Part shown: positions 13,694 through 25,261 of the stretch, piece after piece
How positions within the stretch are numbered: position 1 is the stretch's first letter
Layout of the letters: every line of letters starts with the position of its first letter
Assembly: GCF_000764305.2 (NCBI RefSeq)
Contig: NW_025946706.1
Location: forward strand, 186,001 to 250,000
Direction: 5' to 3'
DNA from: Hyalella azteca
Lineage: Eukaryota > Arthropoda > Malacostraca > Amphipoda > Hyalellidae
DNA length: 64,000 bases
Translations under genes and position numbers: made by a program
The notes under the pieces: generated by a model
Seen by the model: only the letters and a program-made list of their open reading frames with translations
What the model was told of the DNA's origin: nothing
The model's database searches: none

Positions 13694-16600
13694 TTAGGGT
13701 TCAGATTGAGGAGGCGTCGCATTAGCTGCCCCGCCCAGTTGGTGTGTTGTTAGGTTAGGTGATGCAGACATATCGTGGCGGGACGTGGACAAAGGAGAAT
13801 GCGATGTAATAGTTTGGTGCACCGCTAATGCTTCCAGAATATCAAGCAACAATTCCCGTGATAGCGATCGTAAGCCACCAGATGAGAAAACCTGGAAAGT
13901 CAAATGTTTATTAGTATGATTGCTAGCTCCAGTCGTCCATTCTGAAGATCGCTTTAGCATCTATGCTTAATAAGAGACTCCTAGTTATTTCCTACCGCCG
14001 TTACGTCAATGAAGCGATTAATCTTACCCGTGGGTAGTGATGAACCAGCAAATTCAGCGCGTATTTTTTCATGTCGAGAGCTTGAATTCGGTCTGCTGCC
14101 TCCAAGATTTGAATGACGTTTTCGCACGTGACGTTCATCTCCAAGTTTTGCTTGCAGAACGCCTGAATGTAAGTTACAGAGAAAATCAAAGGACTTTCGG
14201 AAAATTTTGAATGCCAATCACTTGCATTTATTGAAAAAATATTTAGAGCAATGATTCGATCAAACATAGATCGTGCGATTATGAACACTTTGCAAAGTCA
14301 TCGTTCAGCAGTTTTCTGGTTGACATACCTGAAGTCGACTGTTAGTAAAACCATAGAAATAGGGCGCGGCGAAAAGGTATAATGAGTGCTCGGGAGGCAT
14401 GTCCGTAGCACCACTATAGATGTAGCGCAGTAGCGATTCGCAGGACTGCACTGATGGCACGAGCTCTCCTATCGCCAGCTGCTCGTTTACAAGTTGTGAA
14501 TCAGAAAACGCTAAGTAACAGTAAGCTGATCTGTATTCAATTTCAAAAGTGAAGACAAACGGATGCATTCGCCCGGCTGGAGATTTCAGAAGCATATCGA
14601 GCAAAATCATAACCATTAGAACTTAGAAAATATTGACGAGATCCATTTAGAAAGATACCTTGACGGTATTATCTGAGGGCATGAAGGAGCGGAACATGGC
14701 TTCGAAGTAAGAACATCGTGCAGCCAAGACGGCCTTATGAGCAGGAATGGCCACGTCGCCGACTAGAAGTCTCACGTCACAAAATTCTGCGCACACGCGG
14801 CGCTCCGCCACAGCCAGCAGGTCTTCTTGCAGGCAACGCGGCATTTGCTGACCTGAAAGTTTCAAAGAATGAACTCGATGATGAAAAATTACTTCAAGCA
14901 AATATATCAAACATCAGAGAACAGATACAATGGTGTTCAATTTGATTAGAAACAACTTAATCTGAATTTACTATTCCATAATTCGGGACAATTAAAAAAC
15001 ATCACTCGTGAGAATTATGTGCGTAATATGGCAAAATAATAAGTACATTAGCTATGATAATTTGTAAAAAGGAAAAGACCCGCGGCCGGGGCACCCTGGT
15101 CAGCCGGAGGGTCGGGTGGGCGAAGGGAGGCACTGAGCTGGGCTGGTGGCGGGGACTGCTTGAGGCGAATGATCTCGACCATGAGAGACTTTTCGAGCTC
15201 TTCAAATTCACGAGACATCACCACTGCTCTCCAGTTCAGATCTTTAACGATGTACTGCAGGCAACGCAGACGCAAAGCAAAAATGAGGACAATATACCGT
15301 CACACAGCTTTAGATTTAAATATTTTAGTAGTGCCATTATTGTCCAATACTCGGAAACAAAATAGTGTGTAATATTCGTTACACAATAATATTATGAAAC
15401 AGAACAGTTTAAAACCCCTGCCGTTAGATGCCTTGGATTTTTGGCCCAGCGCCAGTTAAGGACAAAGTGAAGCATAAACTTTCACTATCATTCAATATGT
15501 AAGGACTACTTTTTAGTTTCTTAAGCAAAAGCAGAATGACTGCATAGCATTAACTTAGTTGTCAGGGGATGAAATACAGTGGGGGTAAATAAATATTCGT
15601 ACACTTGAAAAATCGTGTTTTAATGTATGTAAGTACACAAACTTAACAGGAAAAATGATTTAAATTATGTATAGAGACGCATAGTATTCAAAAATACTAT
15701 CAAAAGAAATTAAATCTCAATGCAACAAAAAACAATGCAACATGTTCACTTTCCGGGTGAAAAAAGTATTCGTACAAAACAATAAATCCGCATTATTTTA
15801 ATTTAATACTTGGTTGAATACCCTTTATTCAGCTAAACAGTCACCAGTCTATTTCTATACGTCTCGACCAATGATTTGCAGATGCTGACTGGTATTTTAT
15901 ACCATTCTTCTTGGCACACCACCTTAAGATTCTCAATGTTTGTTGATGCGTCTCTATACATAATTTAAATCACTTTTCCTGTTAAGTTTGTGTACTTACA
16001 TACAATAAAATACGATTTTTCAAGTGTACGAATATTTATTTCCCCCCACTGTATTTCTGTTGACGGGCGCAATAAATGCACTGAAAACACGTTTAGAAAA
16101 GATTAAATAATTAATCAGGTGGTACTATGTGCGTCCATCACAAATACAATACAATACACACAAAACGTACCTTCAAGCAGAACTCCTTGATGGGCGTGAG
16201 GGAGGTAGTGTGAGCGTCACAAAGCACGTGGAGAACATTGCGCTCGTTGATTCTGTTGCCCATGAACTGCATACACAGCTGTTCTAGGCCCCGCAGGCAC
16301 CACTGCAGTGAAGTGTTCATGATTATAATCCGAATATTGAGTGTACATATTTCAAAAAGAGCCTTCCTCTAAAGGAATGATTAACTAGATGAACAAAAAT
16401 TACTAACATATTGAAAGAATTTCTTGTATAATTCATCTGCACTGTATTCTCTTGTAAACCTAAATTGCAGAATTTAGCTCATGATGCGTTCTGTCAGAAA
16501 TATGCGATCGAGGTTAGAGGGTGTTGCCAAGCTCAGTAATGGATATCGTCAATTTACCTCATTACCTACTCTATCGAAAATTTAGGTACTTAAAACTTAG

Positions 16601-19600
16601 CTTTATTAATAAATATATTTATCCACATATTATCCGGATCGAAATAAAATGTGAACGCACCTGCAGTGCGAGCCGGTACACGCGCATGATGAGCAATACT
16701 TTGGTATCAGCTGACGTCTTGTGCGCCCCTAAGAAGTAAGAATGTTGAAATTTCTTCCTTCAATAATATAATAAAGTCTATGCGCACATCTTGGCTATAG
16801 TCTGAGCCACACTTGTTCCCGAAAATGTATTCCAAGTAGAATATGTTAAGGCATCAACTCACCTGTCTCGCCACCTGAGAGCTCCAGTTGCGGCTCTATG
16901 CGGTCAGTATATATGTAGCGAAGTACAACCTTGAAGGCGTCAGCTCTCGCTCCTGGTAAACGCACGATCAAGGGATTTTTCGAATCCAGTGTTGGGGTCG
17001 GCACATCGTTCTGGATGAAGTGAATGAGACAGTTAGCACCCTGAGAGTCAATATTCAAAAGTCTTTAACTCGTTCGTTGGTTGACAGTTTTGGAATTCGG
17101 AATGAAGTTTTCAAATATAGTTTCTTTTTGTTCCTTTCAAAGCAGATAAGAAACACAACAGATAATCGCAGGATAAAACTTGATAACACTATAAAGTCTG
17201 TAAATCGTAATACGAAAATGCGCCGAACGAGAGATGCCGTCAGAAACCAATTCAACTTCTGATCAATTTCTCCTGTTCTATCCCTTCATTACTTCATCAA
17301 TCATTGACTATCATTGAAATATTTTCAATTATATTTCGGGGCAAGTTACACTGTTGTTACACATAACGTTGCAATACATTGGTCTGCTTACTCCTAGTCG
17401 CTCCTGAGCCGCAGTTCGTTCTCTCATGGCCAGCTGTATCTTCTCCCGGAGCACAGGCGAGCGAGCTGCCACGAACACGGCGTGCGCTTTGACGACGGTC
17501 TCGTCGCCTTCTGTTCAAAAATATTATTTCCTATCAATTAAAGCAAAAAAAAACTTGATAAATATACTTCTTTAATAAAGATCACGTACAAAAATTAAAT
17601 AAATAAGAACACTATTTATTTGCATTACGGTACTTATCGGAAATTTTAATTAAACAGTCCTTCTATGTGGAAGTTGAGCATTTATTGTTTTTCTCCTAAA
17701 CTAATTGCTTTCACATTTGCTCAACTTTTGGAAGTTGAAAGTTTATTTCTTTACAATGCTTACTGTGAACAAATGGAACAAGCCATTATACATTATAAAC
17801 TTTTGGATAACTAACAAACTTCCTGAATTATAAATGGTAAACAACGTATCATCAAATTTAAAGAGCACCAACCATGAGTGGGCGTTGCCAAACTCTCGAG
17901 CCTCTGGCCTGGTGAAGGATCCACGTCTGATACCAAGAAGTGAACGTCAGCGAGCTGCGCTGTGGTCAGCAGACGCTGGTAGTCGTCATGCAGCGTACAC
18001 TTCGGGTACTTTGAGAACTGCCAACAGCACATACAACATACACCATGAATTCCTTTAGGACTGTTCACAACACATATAGCATACACGATTAATTCTTTTA
18101 GGAAAGCTCATAACAATACAACATACACCATGGATTCTTTTAGGACTGCTCACAACACATAGACATACAGCATGAATTCTTTTAGGGCTGCTCACAACAC
18201 ATACAGCGTACACTAAGGACTCTGAGAACTGCAACACTTGCAGCTCCTACATCCCACATAAATATCAGTGGCAACAAAAATAAAATACGTAAGTTATTAT
18301 TTGGCAAGGAGATATGTCGAATTTGTTAAATTTTGTATTAACTTATATGACTCAAATTTATTACAAATTTATTGTTTTTATGACCACAATTTAAACCTAA
18401 AATCGATATTTGTATGAATCATGATAAGCGTACATTTGCTTTATGAATATGCCAAATTTTGAAGGTTTTCTTCCGTCTATAACTTGCGCGGATACAAAAT
18501 CTAATAAAAAAAACACGGTACATTAACATATTTTTAAGTTAAGTTTGCTGGAGTGACAAAAGAGGGTTTTAAAGCCTGACAAATTAATGAGAGTCGGCAA
18601 TTGAGTTCCGTACTTGGAACCTGTACATGTGGCCGCTGCGCACGTTGAGGTCGACCGTCCCACCGAAGACGTACATTGCGTCGCCTACGACGGCAGCAGC
18701 GTGGAAGAGGCGACCGCTGGGCACCGCGCTGTCGGAGGATGGCTGTACCACGCTCCATGTCTGACTGTCCAAGTCAAAACTGGAAGAAAGAAGCCTTCAT
18801 GTTTCTCCTTCTTTTTAACACCTCTCGTTGACTATCTCTGAAATACGCTCTGAATGAGAAGAGTTTGAGACAATGAAAAAAAGATCCATAGTGCCTAGTG
18901 TAACAATTTCAGGTATGTAGATTTAGTAGTTTTTAATTTCGGTAACTAACCGATTACTATCTCGAAGAGAGTTGAATCTAATTTGAAAAATTAGATAATT
19001 TTAAAACTGCAGTGAATAATAATTATTTCGAACCAGTGTAGGTCGTTGGGTAGGGTTGAGTCAGCAGCTCCACCATAGACGTAGAGGTGTCGGTTGAAGG
19101 CGACCATGGTGTGGCCATAGCGCCGCTGGGGCGGAGGAGGCGCACTGCATATCACTTGCTCCGTGCAGATCCGCGTCCAGCTGCACAAAAGAATAACTTG
19201 CTCACATGTAATCAGTTAGGTCGCCAAAAAAGAAATAGGAGTCTACTTTACTCATTAGTGCATGATTAGTATGCTCATTTACTCATTATTCGTGTACATG
19301 ATTAGTACACGGAGTGATAGTAAATATAATTATGTATCTAACTAATTGAATAATATCACACACAAAAAATGACCTCAGATGTACTACAAGAAGCTAGTAG
19401 GGTAAAGCGACGAAACAGTAATCACCAGTTAAGTAAAGACATTTGGATACTAATTTACAAGCAAATGAATACTGAAGATTATCGGACCCAAACTATAAGT
19501 AGAAGTGGTGATAACCGAGGTTTTGAAGTAGCATGAATAGTTCAGTCGGTGTACCCGCGTTACTGAGGATCGTGTATTTAATTTGAATTTGTATTTGAAT

Positions 19601-21502
19601 GGTGAAGTTGTAGCACGGGTGTCCATCACTTTTTGCGTTTTGTTTGACTAATAACGAGCATGAAGTGAGCAACAAGACAAGTTCACACCCACCATTTATC
19701 AGTGAATGTGAAGTAGTAGAGAGAATTGGTGATTTTAGCGCCGCTCATGCCGCTGAAGACGTACATACGATCCCGTGCCACGGCCACGGGGAAGTTGCAA
19801 CACGTTGGAGGCACCTCGCCGGTTTGGGGCATTTCTTCCCACACGCGGGGCTCTCCCTGAAATTATCACAATACTTTAGTAGGCCTCATAATAACTTTAA
19901 TCGCTTTCGTCGCGATTAAAGTATAATAACTTTATTTAATATAATAACTTTAATCGCTTTAATTGCTCATAATAACTTTAATTGGCAATTTGTAGTGGTC
20001 GTACAAGGAAAAATTAATTCATTGGTAAATCAAATGCGTCCTGTCAAGTGAATTATTCATTAAGCCTATCAATTAAAAATTCAGATTGAAAACGCATTGG
20101 AGGAGACGGTGATGAGAATAGCTCCATAACTCCTGATTGAGTTATACACCTCTATGAAAAAATGAATCCTGATACAAGGAAAAGTTTATTCAATAACACA
20201 GACTTCAGCAAACGATACGAAACGAAAGTACATCGCAAGTGACAAGTTTTCGAAGCGATAATTGCAAATCGCTTCGAGAATGGAATGGTCATGAGAATGA
20301 GACATAACTAAACGCCGCTACAAACTAAACATAACATACTAGAAGAAGTAGCTTTATAATGCTCACATTAAGTGGAATGGCCCATAGATCGTTCAAGCGG
20401 AAGTTCCCATCGTAGCCCGCGAAAATCCAGAGTTTGCCGTCATATACAGCGGCGCCGTGAGCTGAGCGCGGCACTGGGGCGCTATCGAAAAAACAGCGAC
20501 AAATAATATAAGTAAAAAAAATCCATTTAATTATTGTGAAGACGGAACATGACAATATGAGCGACGGCTATAAACCATAACTACATAATCAGATAATGAA
20601 TGGAAATATCTCGATCATACACCACAATAATGAAGAACAGCATATGGCCTATGGTCTCAATTTCTCGAAGCCATGGAAACAATAGATAATTCTTATGTCA
20701 ACCATGAGCACATGCGACCTCACCTAACACCCTCAGAGTTGGGGTGCCCTGCAAGGTAGCGCCATTGACTCCATTGGCCAGTCTGGAAACGGTACTCGTA
20801 GAGATCGTTCTGGTTACGCAAGTTGCTGTTGCTGTGAATGTCGCCCGTGAAGCCTCCGAACACGAACATGCTGGAGCCGTACACCACAGCGGAGTGGTGA
20901 TACCTGGCACACATCAACATACTCATGTACAAGAGTTAGAATTGATGTTCTACTTCTAACTGAGCATAGGAACCAAATATGCTCCTTAACTCGACTTAAT
21001 ATATTTAATTTATACATACAGTTAGGATTACACTGAACTAATAGTCATCAGTGATGAAATAATGATTATTGATCAAGGGCTGCATTTTAAACTTTTTTAA
21101 AGACAAAAGTGGTCAAAAAACACAATTAAATCCATAGCTTCTTTTAAAACTCTCGCTTTTTTGATGGGTTCTCCCAACAAATTCCAACCTCGGAGCGGGC
21201 GGATATCCGGTTGAGAAGGCGCGTCCCCAAGACTTCTCCCGGACATCAAAACGCAGCAAGTCATTGAGCATCCACTTGCCATTATCGCCACCAAAGACGT
21301 ACACGGCTTCCTTGTATGCGACGACCGTATGCTTGCTGCGTCGCGCCCCCACAAACTCGTCACATTCGGGCATGCAGGTCCAACGATGCACTTTTTCGTA
21401 GGGGCCGAAGTCGAGAGAGAGACTCTCCAAGCCCGGCGGCTCCTCTCCGCTCTCGACGAGACCATGCGGGTCGCGATACGATGCAGCGACAGCCCCGCTC
21501 AT
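13694..21502 (-). CDS. LZTR1: LZTR1-like Kelch/BTB-BACK protein (16 exons, complete)
   Basis: In animals this is the CUL3 ubiquitin-ligase adaptor that targets RAS-family GTPases. Exons in order on the - strand: 21502-21189, 20903-20724, 20481-20367, 19856-19693, 19180-19034, 18779-18614, 18017-17894, 17510-17392, 17040-16863, 16728-16661, 16302-16171, 15254-15095, 14852-14659, 14478-14329, 14162-14028, 13891-13694. All phases agree and give 847 aa (human about 840). Residues about 30-362 are Kelch blades ([60 protein letters not shown]). BTB1-BACK1 covers about 365-610. BTB2 is near 640-735 ([28 protein letters not shown]) and BACK2 follows (QNLEMNV, ILEAAD). The ATG at 21502 was chosen because the same frame has no ATG upstream before a stop. 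The blade at exon 6 lacks the acidic insertion I remember in the vertebrate protein. The exon 7 donor (gtttgg) is weak but fixed by phase. No defects are seen. Confidence 0.96.
15577..16051 (-). mobile_element. Tc1-type element, internally deleted, in LZTR1 intron 11
   Basis: The 475-bp element begins CAGTGGGGG and ends CCCCACTG, with TA on each side (15575-15576 and 16052-16053). Terminal inverted repeats of 106 bp (15577-15682 and 15946-16051) differ at about four positions. On the - strand, between about 15935 and 15795, the sequence reads like the C-terminal end of a Tc1 transposase ([19 protein letters not shown]), with an in-frame TAG shortly before a family-like GYSTKY end. The catalytic DDE region is absent, so it cannot encode transposase and could move only in trans. 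Confidence 0.92.
18009..18215. repeat. Minisatellite, about four 48-52 bp units, LZTR1 intron 6
   Basis: Degenerate direct repeats with the core CATACACCATGAATTC, then TTTTAGGACTGCTCACAACACA. They start within a few bases of exon 7 (18017), so the first unit abuts that exon's splice acceptor. Confidence 0.8.
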
Positions 21503-23210
21503 AGCAGCCTTTACTTTCGAGGTGTTTGTCAAGCAAGAAGTTTACAGCTGCATTGAGACTTTAATAAAAGTCGTTTTATTCAGAGAGTCCATAAACCAAA
21601 TCACGACGGTAAAAATGCCATCGTCGCAAGTATGAACACATTTTCGTCCTGGAAAGACATTAGTTGATGATCAATTTATTCATCTTTTAACACATAATGC
21701 CCGATTGTAGTCCTAAGGCTTCGCTAAATCGTAGGATGCAGTAGAGTTACTTTCCAATTTGCAAAACATAATGGATAATAACATGTATTAGTCTTACAGG
21801 TGCTAAAATACTCGGAGTCCGTGGGATCGTTAGCCCCAAAACGCCAACATGAGGACACCAAATGTATCAACTTAAAGCGCGTTCCAGATGAATTGAAACG
21901 GCTCTCATTAAATGTTTCACTTCATGAATATTTGAAATTTAGTCAAAGCGAAAACGATGTGATCTTTACATTTGATGTAGTAACAAACATGAATATTCTG
22001 ATCCCTGACAATGCTGAATCAAACATCAACAGAAACCAGCGCCTCGGGTATGAGATTATGCAATTTTTGTGGCATTTGCCTCATGTTCACGTCCCGTGCG
22101 GAATATGTAAGCTGTGGTCATGCCGCGGCATACATAAACGAAGTTAATTGTTAACAAAAATTCGTTGTAATTACTCGGTAGAATTAACACAAGGCAAGTG
22201 TCGAATAAACACTGACACCTATAACGAATAACCGCCGTTTTAGAACTAAAACCGGTATGTTTGGACGCTCTCATTAAGATCGAGGAATTAATACAATTTT
22301 GATGTCAGAATATAATGTAACAGATTGCAGATAAATCAATGAACGCTACAAAATGATAATTAAAATAGAACTATCTATTAGAACGTTCTCGAGATGCATA
22401 GAAAGAAAACAAAATTGAAGTAAAATTTGTACAGGTGAATTGTAGAATATGTGAGCAACAGGATAGCCAGCACAACTAAGAGCATATCTTTCAATAAAGG
22501 CCGTTAACATGAAATTTTGTCAATTCGCAGAGGGTTATTTGTGGTAAATCAGACAATCATAAAGTTAAAACTCGATGAAAAATGAAATGTAAAAAGTGAA
22601 TTGTTATTGCGATATTGTCTTTTGAAAAAATGTTTACAATTGATATAAAGTCTACAGAAAAAAAGTATACTAGGAGATCAGACCAAGAAACAAATGGATA
22701 TTTTTAATTTAAAAAATTTGAGAAATCAATAATTCAATGAGAGTTAGCAAAGGAAATTGTAAACAGAATATAGGAATTAGATCAGCAAGTCGTGATCATG
22801 TCAAGTCGTGAGCTTCTGAACACTCGTGGTGAAACCGGCCATGATCGTGACAGGAACTGGGATTATTTCGTCATTCAGGGCAAATAAGAAGATACTGAGT
22901 TTACCAAGCGGACGGCAACTACAATACTGGTACAAAGTTCCTCTCATAAAAGTACGAACAGATCGAAGAAAACGTAAACTGAACTATACCATGAATAATC
23001 CAATGTTAAATTGAAACAAGTTTCACTTTTTCAACCTGCTCATGAGTTTTACTACCAAAAGATGCCAAACAAGAGCCAATTTGACGAATATAAATATTGA
23101 GTGAACAAGAGTTCTGAAACATTCATCTTATATAATACACGGGTATGGCCAACCGAAAACATTTACCCAGCCAGTAATTAACGCGCTGGGAACGGCGAAT
23201 GCTGTTAGTG

Positions 23211-23310
23211 ATTAACCTGATCAAAAGCCTGTCAGTCAGGTTAATGATTAACCTGATCAGGTTAATCAGATCAGTCAGTCAAAAGCCTGATAAGTTAGCT
23301 GACTGACCTA
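23211..23310. repeat. Short interspersed palindromes (AACCTGATC / GATCAGGTTAAT)
   Basis: Several direct and inverted copies of TTAACCTGATC and AGCCTGTCAGTCAG-like words within 100 bp. It could form a cruciform. No element boundaries are evident. Confidence 0.6.
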
Positions 23311-24164
23311 ATTCACTAGGATTGGTGTAGAAATAACAACGTATATTATTTCGGCAACAATCTGCAAGTATACAGTCCAGAACTGTGGAAGAGAAGCGCA
23401 AAAAGACAATCTATGCAAGGAATGCTAACGCACTTTTAATGAACCTACTAGTAAAATGATCGAAAAATAAGGCATTTTCTATATCACATTTGTACGAGAC
23501 CTCAAGGTTAGGTTATTGAGTTTTGTGCAATGGTAACGTAATATTACATCAACGATTGAAAAAAATAATTGTTTAAACGTAGATATAGTTTACGTCAAGC
23601 CATAAAAATTCATACCCAACACCAAGTGAGAAGATCGTTCAAAAACCCTCACAAAGAAGTGTTGGGCCGAACAGCAAAATCCAGTCAACAGATACGGGGG
23701 GCGAGATAAAAACATTTTGTCAGGGCTTCTTCAGAACAACAGGGCGAGGGAAAAACAAATAGCACAAAATTTCAAGTGAACATAACACACGTTATAAGAC
23801 GATGCAAATATTTGTGACTCTGTTTTAATAAAGCAATCAATGTATAGAATACGAGTCTTCTTAATATCTTTGAGTCATCTTAATAACAAATTTAAGGTAT
23901 CATAAGGCGCTGATCATACGAAAATTGATTAGGACTACAGCAAAATCCTCTTTCTTAAAAAAACATGGCAGATAAATTTTGGAAAACAGACACAACACTA
24001 AGAATTGTTAAACATTAACATACCATGACAATAGATTCAAACGGAAAACGGACAGAATAAACTAACTCTACAGTTTACGGACGGATGCGTAAGTGAGTCT
24101 TGGTTGACACAGCGTCTATAGCGGGAAACTGTGTTACAAGATGGCAGATTACACAGACATTATA

Positions 24165-24320
24165 CACAACAGGATAAAACAGTGTCTGTAATATCAACAC
24201 GCCACGATGCAATAGTGTCTGTAATATATATGCTATCATTACAGGCACAATGGTAGCATAGACCCGCCACATAACACGATAAAACAGTGTTTGTAATATA
24301 TATGCTACCATTACAGACAA
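24165..24320. repeat. Tandem repeat with AACAGTGTCTGTAATAT core
   Basis: At least three degenerate units share ACAGTGTCTGTAATATATA, then GCTACCATTACAGAC. Each unit holds an internal near-palindrome (GTCTGTAATA and TATTACAGAC types). No coding capacity is seen. Confidence 0.7.
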
Positions 24321-25144
24321 AAATTCCGCTAACATGGCATAGAAAAGTCAAGTAACTTACTACAAAAGTGCCAATTTTTCAACAATTATTCATAAAGTCA
24401 CTCATATACCGATTTAATCACTCGATTATACTTCCTATAGTTTTCAAAACTTCCTACATAAGTTGAACATCTATTTAAAATATTTTATGTTAAGTTCAAA
24501 GAGACACAATTTTTGACCCAAGGAAGAGACTTCGATCTGAATAATATTATTTGAATTCTTTCCAAAGGCGATGATTATAACATCTATAACTCGATGATGT
24601 AATGAACATTTGCGTAGGTAATTGTGAAATTTACTCGTACTATTCCAAGTATAATTAACTACTGTCTAAATAATCAAACACACAACATAAACACAATATT
24701 TACAGATATATATAGAATCCATAGAATTTACATAGAGTCAGAAATAATTATACATTTATGAGGTGCAATGTGTCGAAGTAAACGAAGAGAAAGCCTTAAC
24801 CTACACATAGAGGTTATGTTCATATGAGAACATTGTTAATTGTATAAACCATACTCTTCATTTGAAGCCAAAAGAGAGACAAACCATTAGCGATACTATA
24901 CGAATAGCATATATGATTATTGCAAAAATTCGGTCATGAAATTCATAAAATGATGCACTTTGTGAACCTGAGGAAATTCGAGCAAATTCTTGATGAAATC
25001 TCAATTTTTTATATAAGAATAAGATAATGAGTGTCAGATTACGTTACATGGATGAGTGATTTGAAGCTGCACGTTTGAAGAGAGTTTCATTTAAAGAATA
25101 AATAAGTGGTATCCAATATCTGGGTCAGGAGTATGTCAAGTCTG

Positions 25145-25258
25145 ATCAAATAAGGCGCCAAAACGGTCCGAGACGCCAGGTCGGGCCGAGAAGACGCCAG
25201 GCCGGGCCGAGATGACGTCAGGACGGGCCGAAAAGACGCCACCGGGCCGAGAAGACGT
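25145..25258. repeat. GC-rich 21-bp minisatellite in ninein 3' UTR
   Basis: About four to five units of GGGCCGAGAAGACGCCAGGCC-like sequence lie immediately 3' of the ninein stop codon. It stands out because the surroundings are AT-rich. On the - strand the units stay in the gene's reading frame past the TAA. Confidence 0.85.
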
Positions 25259-25261
25259 GAG

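Larger units (their letters stand above)
21503..25261. other. Region between LZTR1 start and ninein gene stop
   Basis: LZTR1 promoter and 5' UTR sequence must lie just above 21502, but no clear core-promoter motif stands out. No coding exon is recognised. The region is AT-rich and holds palindromic AACCTGATC/GATCAGGTT repeats near 23210-23300, the 24.1-24.3 kb tandem repeat, and the ninein 3' UTR with a GC-rich repeat at 25145-25258. Confidence 0.5.

Noticed and set aside
18009..18215. CRISPR-like spaced repeats
   Set aside because: Degenerate direct repeats without unique spacers, in a eukaryotic intron: an ordinary minisatellite.
21503..21532. Ten extra N-terminal residues for LZTR1
   Set aside because: They would need a TTG start. 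The first in-frame ATG after the upstream stop is at 21502.
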